Shown one piece after another: positions 33,852 to 43,285 of a DNA stretch of 64,000 nt. Every line of letters starts with the position of its first letter. The first letter of the stretch is position 1. The position numbers and the translations under genes were made by a program. This DNA comes from Symbiodinium natans (taxonomy: Eukaryota > Sar > Dinophyceae > Suessiales > Symbiodiniaceae). The notes beneath the pieces are model-generated. The model did not search any database. It was not told the origin of the DNA and saw nothing but the letters and a program-made list of their open reading frames with translations. Where the stretch lies: NCBI GenBank assembly GCA_905221605.1, contig CAJNDS010000002.1:871881-935880 (forward strand). The letters run 5' to 3'.

Positions 33852-34103
33852 TATTCGCAGGGAAGCGATGAAACCCAGCACAGCCCCTGGTCTCAGAATC
33901 TTCGATCACGGCCTTGGTCCATCAGGAACATGAAGGCCCCTGTAGGCCCAATGGAGCAAAAGCTCTCAAGTCCGAAAGCCCAGAAGCCCCGCGAGCTGAC
34001 GGAGCTCAAAAAAAGACCCTAATCCGCTTAATAACCCTAAACCCTAAACCCCAAACCCCAAACCCCAAACCCTAAACCTTAAACCCTTACCCTCAACCCA
34101 GTC

Positions 34104-34136
34104 CAGCGACGTCCAGAAGTTGTCATCAAAGAAATC
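34104..34136 (-). CDS. UBA1: E1 exon: DFFDDNFWTSL
   Basis: Eleven codons between GACCAG and a GA donor (TCGCTG/GACTGG). Joined: GVGVTSE-DFFDDNFWTSL-DLCWNALDNV, the E1 pattern 'E--FDD-FW-SLD-V-NALDNV'. The following short intron (33726-34103) carries an AT-rich palindrome with a tandem 47-bp repeat (33.74-33.85 kb). Confidence 0.85.
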
Positions 34137-34401
34137 CTGGTCCGAGGCTCTCAGTTCTGGGGCGCGGGACTTGCAGCCGAGGGGTTCGCGGTGTTGCGTT
34201 TGGCAGTCTAGGGGTTTGGGTTTAGGCAATTGAGGACTTTGGTATTAGGTGGGTGAGGGTTGTGAGCTTTGGGGTGTTAGCTTAGGTTGGGCTCTATGAT
34301 GGTGGAGTGCACCCAATCAAGGCTCATCAGATGCTGTATAAGGATTGAACATGTTGGGGGCTCTGTTTTGTTTACCGGGGTTGCTACTGATCCCCTGCAC
34401 T

Positions 34402-34462
34402 CTTCGTATATATATATATATACATATATTTATATATACATATATATATACATATATATATA
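34402..34462. repeat. TA-rich microsatellite
   Basis: TATATA with occasional C. Similar runs are at 28.07-28.16 kb and 43.60-43.63 kb; three runs in the window end in TATATATGCNCAC. Confidence 0.8.
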
Positions 34463-34819
34463 GATTTCCATGTGGTCAGTGCTCTTGAAAACTGCGGTCC
34501 CTGTTGGGGTACCTCAAATATTTTGCGCCGTAGTATAACCACCTCTAGCCCCCCGCCCCCCAACTCCCCAACCGCCGACCCACCCCCACCCCGCTAACCC
34601 CCACCCCCGACCCCCTGCTGTTTAAGAAACGCCCTAAACCCTAAACCCTAGCCCTAAACCCTAAACCCTAAACCCTAAACCCTAAACCCTAAACCCTAAA
34701 CCCTAAACCCTAAACCCTAAACCCTAAACCCTACACCCTACACCCTAAACCCTAAACCCTAAACCCTAAACCCTAAACCCTACCCCACCTGCTTTAAGAA
34801 ACGCCCCAAAAGGCCCGGC

Positions 34820-34881
34820 CTCAGATGTGACCCCCACGCCCTTCTCCAAGGCTTCGATCTGCAACTCTGGGTTCCAGCCTG
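34820..34881 (-). CDS. UBA1: E1 exon: AGWNPELQIEALEKGVGVTS
   Basis: Follows VVK in frame; matches the E1 segment '-MNP-L-IEA----VG--TE'. Acceptor CTTGAAAG; the upstream donor also follows AAAG, so the splice ends share a short direct repeat. Donor is GC after TCTGAG. The following intron (34137-34819) holds a long CCCTAAA array (34632-34785), AT microsatellites near 34.4 kb and a C-rich stretch. Confidence 0.85.
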
Positions 34882-35331
34882 CTTTCAAGTGATTTGATTC
34901 AAAGAGGTACATTAGGGTTTAGGGTTTAGGGTTTAGGGTTTAGGGTTTAGGGTTTAGGGTTTAGGATTTGGGGTTTAGGGTTTGGGGCTTGAAGTTTAGG
35001 GTTCGGTGTTTGGGGAGTTAGGCTATGGGGGTTTAGGAGCTTGAGCTTGAGCTAGAACCGTGGAGGATGTAGGGCTTGTTGAGTTCAGTTTGCAACCCTA
35101 AACTTTAGCCATAGACCCCTCAAATTTGGGATCCCTTCGTTTGGGATTCTGTGTAAGCCGCAGACGCCAGCCCTAAACGTCCCAAAAACCTCGAGCCTAA
35201 ACAACACCAGGCCGCGCCTAACCTCTAAACCCTAAACCCTAAACCCTAAACCCGAAACCCTAAACCCTAAACCCTAAGCCCTAAACCCTAAACCCTAAGC
35301 CCTAAACCCTAAACAACCCCAGGCCGCGCGC

Positions 35332-35369
35332 CTTTCACGACACGTGCTGCGGACGTGCTCTTAGGATTC
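35332..35369 (-). CDS. UBA1: E1 exon: NPKSTSAARVVK
   Basis: One base completes Gly (DVG), then NPKSTSAARVVK plus one base. E1 proteins have DVG-PKS--AA at this point. Acceptor CCGAG/G, donor GC after AAAG. The next intron (34882-35331) is largely CCCTAAA/TTTAGGG repeats. Confidence 0.8.
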
Positions 35370-36342
35370 CTCGGAGATGCTCGCAACTTCTGACTTAGGG
35401 TTTAGGGTTTAGGGTTTGGGGTTTGGGGCTTGGGGTTTGGGGTTTAGGGGCTTAGGGGTCTAGGTGTTAGGGGTTTTCGGGTTTATAGGATTTACGGCTT
35501 GCCCCCGAAAACTAAAAGTATCAGGGTGCCCTCTTTTGTTTGAAGGGATGTAGAAGGGGATCCCAAGGGAAAGATGCCTCCCTAAACCCTAACCCCAAAC
35601 CCCAAACCCCAAACCCTAAACCCTAAACCCTAAACCCTAAACCCTAAACCCTAAACCCTAAACCCAAACATGCCAAGCTCTGAACACCCTGAACTCTCGC
35701 CTCCAATCGGGACTGGGGCTTGGCTCCGGTGGGTTTAGGGTTTGGGGTTTAGGGGTTTGGGTTTAGGGATTAGGGTTTAGGGTTTAGGGTTTAGGGTTTA
35801 GGGTTTAGGGTTTAGGGTCTAGGGTCTAGGGTCTAGGGGTTTAGGGTTTAGGGGTTAGGGGTTTTGGGTTTAGGGTAAGATTCTGGGGTGAGAAACGAAA
35901 GTCTTTGGGTCGTTGATGTTCGCCGATCGAGGTAAGCATCAGTCACTGCTCGGGAGCCCCTCCCTCCGTCACTTAGTATTTCAATTTTCGTAGGTTGTAG
36001 AATAGGAGGTGCTCTGTTCCTGGACGGGCCTAATCCCTAAACCCTAAACCTTAAACCCAAACCCTACAAGCAGGGACCCCCTTACTATACTAACTATACT
36101 TATAAGGGGTCTATAACCTATTTTAGGATCCTTAAAACTCAATCTAGGGCCCTTAGAACTCTACTTAGAACTAGGGAGCCCCTCCTTGTAACCCTAAACC
36201 CTAAACCCTAGACCTAAACCCTAAACCCCAAACCCTAAACCCTAACTCCTAAACCCTAAACCCGAAACCCTAAACCGTAAACCCTAAACCCTAACTCTAA
36301 CCCCTAAACTGGGAAAGGGTTGCGACACCCTCGGCACCCGGC

Positions 36343-36389
36343 CCGACATCCGTCTGGCGGAAGAGGAACTGACGGCTGAGATTTGACAC
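36343..36389 (-). CDS. UBA1: E1 exon: VSNLSRQFLFRQTDVG
   Basis: This is the canonical E1 strand-helix motif (SNL-RQFLFR--DVG) directly after TDMD-IE; joining the two exons in phase 0 gives DRIEVSNLSRQFLFRQTDVG. Acceptor GGAAAG/G, donor GC after GTCGG, ending in phase 2. The following intron (35370-36342) holds telomere-like arrays in both orientations. Confidence 0.9.
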
Positions 36390-37810
36390 CTTTCCCCGGG
36401 CCCGTCTTGGCTTACTTATAGGGTCCTGAACAATTGGAAGGGGTATTCTAGTCTAACTATAAAGGGACCAGAAGGGAACATTATTGGCAATGATTCGACC
36501 CCTATATTGTTTTATAGGGTTTTAGGGTTTATGGGGTTCAGGGTTTTAGGGCTTCGGGTTTTGGGGGTTTGGGGGTTTCAGGGTTTAGTGTTTATCAACT
36601 TTTGACCGACTGGGGTCTACCAGGTAGCCAGACCGTAAACAGGTGGAGTTGGAAAAAAGTCATCAAGGGGTGCCCTAATTAACTCTTAAAAACTAAACCC
36701 TATAAACCCTAAACCCAAGAAAACCTAAACCCAGTATGGGGCAAGTGTAATCCGCTAACCTGCACGGGCGGTAGCGAGGCGCTCATCACCCCGCAAGAAA
36801 GGAAATAAGGGCCTATTCTGGGTCTAAGTACACCCCCTCCCCCCCCCCCCCCCCCCAAACAAAAAAAAAAACAACAACGACTACAAAGCCCTGAAGCCCC
36901 CAACCACTAGCCCGCCACCCTGGCCCTAAAGCCTTAACCCTAAACCCTACACCCTAAACCCTGCACCCTATACCCTAAAACCCTGAACCCTAAACCCTTC
37001 GAACCCCCACATGGTGGCATTGCGCAGGAATGCGCACTGGGGCCGCGGGATGCGATGGCTCAGGTATACAGGGTTTGGGGTTTAGGGCTTAGGGTTTGCG
37101 GGTACTTTGGGTTGCTAGAATTCTTACCCCTAAACCCTAAACCCTAAACCCTAAACCCTAAACCCTAAACCCTAAACCCTAAACGCTTCTTACGGACTTC
37201 AGAATTAGATCCCGGGAAGTATTTCGGAAGTATAGGGAGCCAATCCCGCAATTCGGGGTTTAGCTACGTGTTTCATGGCTGAGGTCGAATGCCCGACAAC
37301 TACCAAACTCTTTGCCATAGAAGGGTACCCTAAACCCTAAACCCTAAACCCTAAACCCTAAACCCTAAACCCTAAACCCTAAACCCTAAACCCAAACCCT
37401 AAACCCTAAACCCTAAACCTACGATCTAAGTCTACGCCCTCGGCTGCAGGACTCCACCGCACACATGACGCCGGCTGTTGTTTGCTGGGCTTCAAGCGTG
37501 CGAATGTGGGACTAGGGTTTAGGGTTTAGGGTTTAGGCTAAAACGATCTCCCTACATATGCTATCAACCTCTGCAAGATCTAAGCCTCCAGGACACGCTA
37601 CTAGTAGGTAGGTCGAGGGTTTAGGGTGGAGGGTTCAGGGCTTCCCCCGGAGTGAGGGTTGAGATTTTCGGGGTTCCGCCTATGTCGGAGACTTTGGATT
37701 AGAGTGAGCAGTGAGTGTAGGGTAGAGGGCTGAGAGTTTACGATTTAGGGTGCAGGGTGTGGGAGTTGCGAAGCCCCCTTAAACGGAAGGAGTCCGGATT
37801 CTTTTCGACT

Positions 37811-39604
37811 TCAGAGCTCGCTGGCCATCTTTAGATCAGACGTGTGCACAACAATGCTCAACTCCATATCCTCGAACCGCAGAAGTTCACTCGACAAAGG
37901 CAACGATGTCAAGGTCTGGTTGAAAGCATCTCCGAAGCTCAAGGACTGCAAGCTGCCTGGCAAAACCACATTCTCCAGACTTTGGTTGAAAGCGCCTTGG
38001 AAGCTCAAGGACTGCAAGTTGCCAGGCAAGACAACATTCTCCAACCCCGTGTTGAAAGCATATCCGAAGTGCAAGGACTGCAAGTTGCCAGGCAAGACAA
38101 CTTTCTCCAAGCTTTGGTTGAAATCGTTTCCGAAGCTCAAGGACTGCAAGCTGCCAGGCAAGGCCACGCTCTCCAAACTCTGGTTGAAAGAGCTTCCGAA
38201 GCTCAAGGACTGCATGTTGCCAGGCAAGGCCACATTCTCCAAACTCTGGGTAAAAGCATACCCGAAGCTCAAGGACTGCAAGCTGCCAGGCAAAACCACA
38301 TTCTCCAGACTTTGGTTGAAAGCGCCTTGGAAGCTCAAGGACTGCAAGTTGCCAGGCAAGACCACATTCTCCAACCCCGTGTTGAAAGCATATCCGAAGT
38401 GCAAGGACTGCAAGTTGCCAGGCAAGACAACATTCTCCAAACTCTGGTTAAAAGAATGCCCGAAGCTCAAGGACAGCAAGCTGCCAGGCAAGGCTACATT
38501 CTCCAAGCTCTGGTTGAAAGCATATCCGAAGCTCAAGGACTGCAAGCTGCCAGGCAAGGCCACACTCTCCAGACTTTGGTTGAAGGCGCCTTCGAAGCTC
38601 AAGGACTGCAAGTTGCCAGGCAAGACCACATTCTCTAAACTCTGGTTAAAAGAATACCCGAAGCTCAAGGACAGCAAGCTGCCAGGCAAGGCTACATTCT
38701 CCAAACTCTGGTTGAAGCGATGCCCCAAACTCAAGGACTGCAAGCTGCGAGGCAAGGCCACATTCTCCAAGCTATGGTTGAAACCGTTCCCGAAGCTCAA
38801 GGACTGCAAGCTGCCAGGCAAAACCACATTCTCCAGACTTTGGTTGAAAGCGCCTTGGAAGCTCAAGGACTGCAAGTTGCCAGGCAAGACCACATTCTCC
38901 AACCCCGTGTTGAAAGCATATCCGAAGCGCAAGGACTGCAAGTTGCCAGGCAAGACAACTTTCTCCAAGCTTTGGTTGAAATCGTTTCCGAAGCTCAAGG
39001 ACTGCAAGCTGCCAGGCAAGGCCACGCTCTCCAAACTCTGGTTGAAAGAGCTTCCGAAGCTCAAGGACTGCATGTTGCCAGGCAAGGCCACATTCTCCAA
39101 GCTATGGTTGAAACCGTTCCCGAAGCTCAAGGACTGCAAGCTGCCAGGCAAAACAACATTCTCCAGACTTTGGTTGAAAGCGCCTTCGAAGCTCAAGGAC
39201 TGCAAGTTGCCAGGCAAGACCACATTCTCCAAGCCCGTGTTGAAAGCATATCCGAAGCGCAAGGACTGCAAGTTGCCAGGCAAGACAACTTTCTCCAAGC
39301 TTTGGTTGAAATCGTTTCCGAAGCTCAAAGACAGCAAGCTGCCAGGCAAGGCCACATTCTCCAAGCTCTGGTTGAAAGCATCTCCGAGGCTCAAGGACTG
39401 CAAGCTGCCAGGCAAGGCCACACTCTCCAGACTTTGGTTGAAAGCGCCTTCGAAGCTCAAGGACTGCAAACCCTTTGGCAGTTCAACATTCTCGAGAACG
39501 TGGTCACCGTACAGCGTCAACGAAGAGATTGCGTCCTTTGCATCTACGTCCATCACGCTCAGGCGTTGGCCGTCTCTGGCTCGCAGAAACGCAGCTGCAG
39601 CGCG
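37811..39604 (-). CDS. Ubl-FNIP gene 2, exon 2 (FNIP/LRR repeats)
   Basis: About 23 FNIP-type repeats of 23 residues, then a cap ending LKMASEL. Relative to gene 3 the first bases of the exon lack two nucleotides; using the next AG (GTGCAG/GGC) restores an open frame (GAAAAFLRARDGQRL). Internal blocks of 5-6 repeats are duplicated almost exactly (for example 37.96-38.26 and 38.82-39.11 kb), a sign of unequal exchange. Nested in an E1 intron. With the split first exon the protein is about 675 aa. Confidence 0.72.
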   Translation of the reverse strand, partial: RAAAAFLRARDGQRLSVMDVDAKDAISSLTLYGDHVLENVELPKGLQSLSFEGAFNQSLESVALPGSLQSLSLGDAFNQSLENVALPGSLLSLSFGNDFNQSLEKVVLPGNLQSLRFGYAFNTGLENVVLPGNLQSLSFEGAFNQSLENVVLPGSLQSLSFGNGFNHSLENVALPGNMQSLSFGSSFNQSLESVALPGSLQSLSFGNDFNQSLEKVVLPGNLQSLRFGYAFNTGLENVVLPGNLQSLSFQGAFNQSLENVVLPGSLQSLSFGNGFNHSLENVALPRSLQSLSLGHRFNQSLENVALPGSLLSLSFGYSFNQSLENVVLPGNLQSLSFEGAFNQSLESVALPGSLQSLSFGYAFNQSLENVALPGSLLSLSFGHSFNQSLENVVLPGNLQSLHFGYAFNTGLENVVLPGNLQSLSFQGAFNQSLENVVLPGSLQSLSFGYAFTQSLENVALPGNMQSLSFGSSFNQSLESVALPGSLQSLSFGNDFNQSLEKVVLPGNLQSLHFGYAFNTGLENVVLPGNLQSLSFQGAFNQSLENVVLPGSLQSLSFGDAFNQTLTSLPLSSELLRFEDMELSIVVHTSDLKMASEL

Positions 39605-39703
39605 CCCTGCACCAACCTAGGTTCGTTTTTCACACCTCCGACAACAATACTAAAATAGGATCGCACCCTACAATGAGGGAAACATCAACGCGGCAAGGGC
39701 AAC

Positions 39704-39886
39704 CTGTTGAATCACATACGTGATGACATCGCCTTGAACTTGATCCCACAGCGGTTTGGAATCGTCCAGGGCATTGCCGCCAGCCGTCAGGACAAGCATG
39801 CCACCTAACCGCAAGCCGATCCTGCCTGCGACGCTCTTGCGAAAGTCTTGCACGGACATGTTATCTTCAAGAGGAAGATGCACTTC
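39704..39886 (-). CDS. Ubl-FNIP gene 2, exon 1b (ubiquitin-like core)
   Basis: 61 codons from EVHLPLEDNMSVQDF to GDVITYVIQQ. GT donor CAACAG/GTTGCC. Its 5' edge is the GAAG duplication left by the inverted-repeat element at 39887-39988. Confidence 0.68.
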
Positions 39887-39988
39887 CTTAGTAGCCCAGT
39901 AACCATATTGTAATAATGGCACCCTTTTTTGGGTTGGTTACTTTATAAGGGCCCAAAAAAGGGAAAAGGGCACCACTGGGCAACCAAG
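39887..39988. mobile_element. Inverted-repeat element inside exon 1 of Ubl-FNIP gene 2
   Basis: 102 bp, same family and same site as in gene 3, flanked by CTTC on both sides. Slightly shorter, lacking the ACCTTGAACC part. Confidence 0.85.
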
Positions 39989-39992
39989 CTTC

Positions 39993-40043
39993 TGAACCAT
40001 CCAGGCCACAGAGCGTCAACTGTCGGGCGGCAATTGAGGCCAT
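39993..40043 (-). CDS. Ubl-FNIP gene 2, exon 1a (start)
   Basis: ATG at 40041-40043 reads MASIAARQLTLCGLDGS, aligned to RQLAVYGLDGS of gene 1, then meets the inserted element. If the element is spliced out as GAAG...AAG (GA-AG), GS joins EVHLPLED with no gap relative to GSEISLPLEE of gene 1. Confidence 0.6.
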
Positions 40044-40781
40044 CAAACTCGTTATGGCACTGCCGGAGGACCTTCCGTCCTTCTTCCTTGGGGACCAAAT
40101 GAACCTTAAAAGGGTTTATGGTCCATATACCTCAATAGGAATTATCGTAGTATAACCCACTCGTGCCGCTCGAGCCAGGAGGTCACTATTTTACTACTGT
40201 GCTATCTACTACTGTAACTTCTCGAAGTGCAAGGAATACCTCGGTTCCTATTCACTTTAGAAGGAAGTCCTCTGCCCCCCCCCCCCCCCCCCCAGCAGTT
40301 TGCATCTCGAAAACCCACACCTGTGCCGGTTGAGCCAGCAATTCATTGTTTTACTACGCTCCTATTTTCCTCGAAATTCAGAGAATTCCTCAGCTCCGAT
40401 TCAGTTAAATAAGAAATCCTCCACGCTCCCAGCGGCGCTCCGGCTCCTCTCAAAACCCTAAAGCTCAGCTCATCTGAACTTTACCCTGAGCCCTTTTGAC
40501 CCTAAGATCAACGTCTAAGCCCTCGGCTGCAGGACTCCAGAAACATTCGCCCCACACACACACACACACGACGCCAGCTGTTGTTTGCTCTAAGGTGTCG
40601 GGCTTCAAACGTGCGAAAGTGGCTTATCCCCTAAGACGATCTCGTTACCTGTGCTCTCAACTTCTGCATAGCCCCCGCGAGACCCAAGCCAGCAGGACAC
40701 GCTACTGGTAGGTCGGTCGAGGGCTTAGGGTGGAGGGTTCAGGGGCTTCCCCCTAAGTGAGGGTTCGGATTCTTTTCGACT

Positions 40782-42515
40782 TCAGAGCTCGCTGGCCGTC
40801 TTTAGACCAGACGTGTGCACAAGAATGCTCAAACCCATACCCTCAAATTGCAGAAGCCCACTCGACAAAGGCAAAGATGTCAAGCTCTGGTTGAAGTCGT
40901 GCCGCAAGCTCAAGGACTGCAGGCTGCCGGGCAAGGCCACATTCTCCAAACTCTGTTTGCAGGGGAAGCTCAGGGACTGCAAGTTGCCCGGCAAGACCAC
41001 ATTCTCCAAACCCTGGGAAAAAGAATGCCCGAATCTCAGGGACAGCAAGCTGCCAGGCAAGGCTACATTCTCCAAACTATGGTTGAAGAGATGCCCCAAG
41101 CTCAAGGACTGCAAGCTGCCAGGCAAGGCCACATTCTCCAAGCTCTGTTTGAAACACATTCCCAAGTCCAAGGACTGCAAGCTGCTAGGCAACGCCACAT
41201 TCTCCAAGCTCTGGTTGAAGACACCTTCGAAGCTCAAGGACTGCAAGCTGCCGGGCAAGGTCACATTCTCCAAGCAGTGGTTGAAAGCATATCCGAAGGT
41301 CAAGGACTGCAAGTTGCCAGGCAAGGCCACATTCTCCAAACTCTTGTTAAAACAATACCCGAAGCTTAAGGACTGCAAGTTGCCAGGCAAGACCGTATTC
41401 TCCAAACTCTGGTTAAAAGAATGCCCGAAGCTCAAGGACAGCAAGCTGCTAGGCAAGGCTACATTCTCCAAGCTTTGGTTGAAAGCAAATCCGAAGCTCA
41501 AGGACTGCAAGCTGCCAGGCAAGGCCACATTCTCCAGACTTTGGTTGAAAGTGCCTCCGAAGCCCAAGGACTGCAAGTTGCCAGGCAAGACCACATTCTC
41601 TAAAGTCTGGTTAAAAGAATACCCGAAGCTCAAGGACAGCAAGCTGCCAGGCAAGGCTACATTCTCCAGACTATGGTTGAAGCGATGCCCCAAGCTCAAG
41701 GACTGCAAGCTGCCAGGCAAGGCCACATTCTCCAAGCTATGGTTGAAACTGTGCCCGAAGCTCAAGGACTGCAAGCTGCCAGGCAAGGCCACATTCTGCA
41801 GACTTTGGTTGAAAGCGCCTTCGAAGCTCAAGGACTGCAAGTTGCCAGGCAAAACCACATTCTCCAGGCTCCGGTTGAAAGCATATCCGAAGCGCAAGGA
41901 CTGTAAGTTGCCAGGCAAGACCACATTCTCCAAGCTTTGGTTGAAATCGTTTCCGAAGCTCAAGGACTGCAAGCTGCCAGGCAAGGCCACATTCTCCAAA
42001 CTCTGGTTGGAAGAGCTTCCGAAGCTCAAGGACTGCATGTTGCCAGGCAAGGCCACATTCTCCAAACTCTGGGTAAAAGAATGCCCGAAGCTCAAGGACT
42101 GCAAGCTGCCAGGCAAGGCCACATTCTCCAAGCTCTGGTTGAAATCGTTTCCGAAGCTCAAGGACTGCAAGCTGCCGGGCAAGCCCACATTCTCCAAGCT
42201 TTGGTTGAAATCGTTTCCGAAGCTCAAGGACTGCAAGCGGTCAGGCAAGGCCACATTCTCCAAACTCTGGTTGAAAGCATATGCGAAGCTCAAGGATTGC
42301 AAGCTGTTCGGCAAGGCCACATTGTCCAAGCTCTGGTTGAAATCGTCTTCGAAGCTCAAGGACTGCAAGCCCTTTGGCAGGTCAACATTTTCGAGAATGT
42401 GCTCACCGTACAGCGTCAACGAAGAGATTGCGTCCTTTGCATGTACGTCCATCACGCTCAGGCGTTGGCCGTCTCTGGCTCGCAGAAAGGCAGCTGCAGC
42501 GCGCCCTGCACCAAC
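40782..42515 (-). CDS. Ubl-FNIP gene 3, exon 2 (FNIP/LRR repeats)
   Basis: 578 codons including the stop: VGAGRAAAAFLRARDGQRLS followed by about 22 FNIP-type repeats and the cap LKTASEL. It starts after CCTAG/GTTGG. Tandem paralogue of gene 2; the two units (about 37.4-40.2 and 40.5-43.1 kb) share flanks on both sides. Nested in an E1 intron. Predicted protein with both first-exon parts 655 aa. Confidence 0.74.
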   Translation of the reverse strand, partial: VGAGRAAAAFLRARDGQRLSVMDVHAKDAISSLTLYGEHILENVDLPKGLQSLSFEDDFNQSLDNVALPNSLQSLSFAYAFNQSLENVALPDRLQSLSFGNDFNQSLENVGLPGSLQSLSFGNDFNQSLENVALPGSLQSLSFGHSFTQSLENVALPGNMQSLSFGSSSNQSLENVALPGSLQSLSFGNDFNQSLENVVLPGNLQSLRFGYAFNRSLENVVLPGNLQSLSFEGAFNQSLQNVALPGSLQSLSFGHSFNHSLENVALPGSLQSLSLGHRFNHSLENVALPGSLLSLSFGYSFNQTLENVVLPGNLQSLGFGGTFNQSLENVALPGSLQSLSFGFAFNQSLENVALPSSLLSLSFGHSFNQSLENTVLPGNLQSLSFGYCFNKSLENVALPGNLQSLTFGYAFNHCLENVTLPGSLQSLSFEGVFNQSLENVALPSSLQSLDLGMCFKQSLENVALPGSLQSLSLGHLFNHSLENVALPGSLLSLRFGHSFSQGLENVVLPGNLQSLSFPCKQSLENVALPGSLQSLSLRHDFNQSLTSLPLSSGLLQFEGMGLSILVHTSGLKTASEL

Positions 42516-42608
42516 CTAGGTTCGTTTTTCACACCTCCGACAACAACACCAAAATAAGATCCTCGCACCCAACAACGAGGGAAAAGATATCAACGAGGCA
42601 AGGGCAAC

Positions 42609-42791
42609 CTGTTGAACCACATACGTGATGACATCGCCTTGAACTTGATCCCACAGCGGCTTGGAATCGTCCAGGGCATTGCCGCCAGCCGTCAGGACAA
42701 GCATGCCACCCAACCGCAAGCCGATCCTGCCTGCGATGCTCTTGCGCAAGTCTTCCACGGACATGTTATCTTCAAGAGGAAGATGCACTTC
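42609..42791 (-). CDS. Ubl-FNIP gene 3, exon 1b (ubiquitin-like core)
   Basis: EVHLPLEDNMSVEDLRKSIA to DVITYVVQQ, 61 codons, same borders as gene 2. A 93-bp GT-AG intron follows. Reading through the inserted element instead would give a different N-terminus (starting at about 42923) with WATKEVHLPL. Confidence 0.7.
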
Positions 42792-42902
42792 CTTAGTAGC
42801 CCAGCAACCATATTGTAATAATGGCACCCCTTTTTGGGTTGGTTGCTGTATAAGGGAACCTTGAACCCCAAAAAAGGGAAAAGGGTACCACTGGGCTACA
42901 AG
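42792..42902. mobile_element. Inverted-repeat element (CTTAGTAGCCCAG family) inside exon 1 of Ubl-FNIP gene 3
   Basis: 111 bp, ends CTTAGTAGCCCAG and CTGGGCTACAAG, flanked by CTTC at 42788-42791 and 42903-42906. Body contains the family core GGCACCCCTTTTTGGGTTGG. No coding capacity. On the gene strand the element plus one duplicate begins GA and ends AAG, so it can act as a GA-AG intron. Confidence 0.85.
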
Positions 42903-42906
42903 CTTC

Positions 42907-42957
42907 TGAACCATCCAGGCCACAGACCGTCAACTGTCGGGCGACAATTGAGGCCAT
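42907..42957 (-). CDS. Ubl-FNIP gene 3, exon 1a (start)
   Basis: ATG at 42955-42957 reads MASIVARQLTVCGLDGS, 17 codons, then the inserted element. Same structure as gene 2, so the insertion predates the duplication. Confidence 0.62.
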
Positions 42958-43171
42958 CAAACTCGCTTTGGCACTGCCGGAGGACCTTCCCTCCCCCTTC
43001 CTTGGGGACCAAATGAACCTTAAACAGGTTTATGGTCCACATACCTTAGTAGGAATTGTAGTAGTATAGGCCCATATACCTTAATAGGAAATTATAGTAG
43101 TATAGGGTCGGCCAATACAGGCTTGCGCCTTGGCTTGTGTGGCCTTGTGGACGACATGAGCCTATGTCTTA

Positions 43172-43285
43172 CTTAGTAGCCCAGTAACCATATTATAATA
43201 AGGGCACCCCTTTTTGGGGTTGGTTACTTTATGAGGGAACCTTGAACCCCAAAAAAAGGGAAAAGGGTACCACTGGGCTACGAAG
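43172..43285. mobile_element. Inverted-repeat element, CTTGGTAGCCCAG family
   Basis: 114 bp, ends CTTAGTAGCCCAG and CTGGGCTACGAAG, flanked by CTTA at 43168-43171 and 43286-43289. Lies in an E1 intron 5' of Ubl-FNIP gene 3. A more diverged relative follows at about 43750-43867. Confidence 0.85.

Noticed and set aside
37842-39620. A 592-codon plus-strand ORF (and similar ones at 40813-42519 and 13284-14075) opposite the FNIP exons
   Set aside because: The repeat unit is 69 bp, a multiple of three, so a stop-free antisense unit stays open through all copies. The translation is a monotonous KLKDCKLPGKATFSKLWLK repeat and another frame is open as well.
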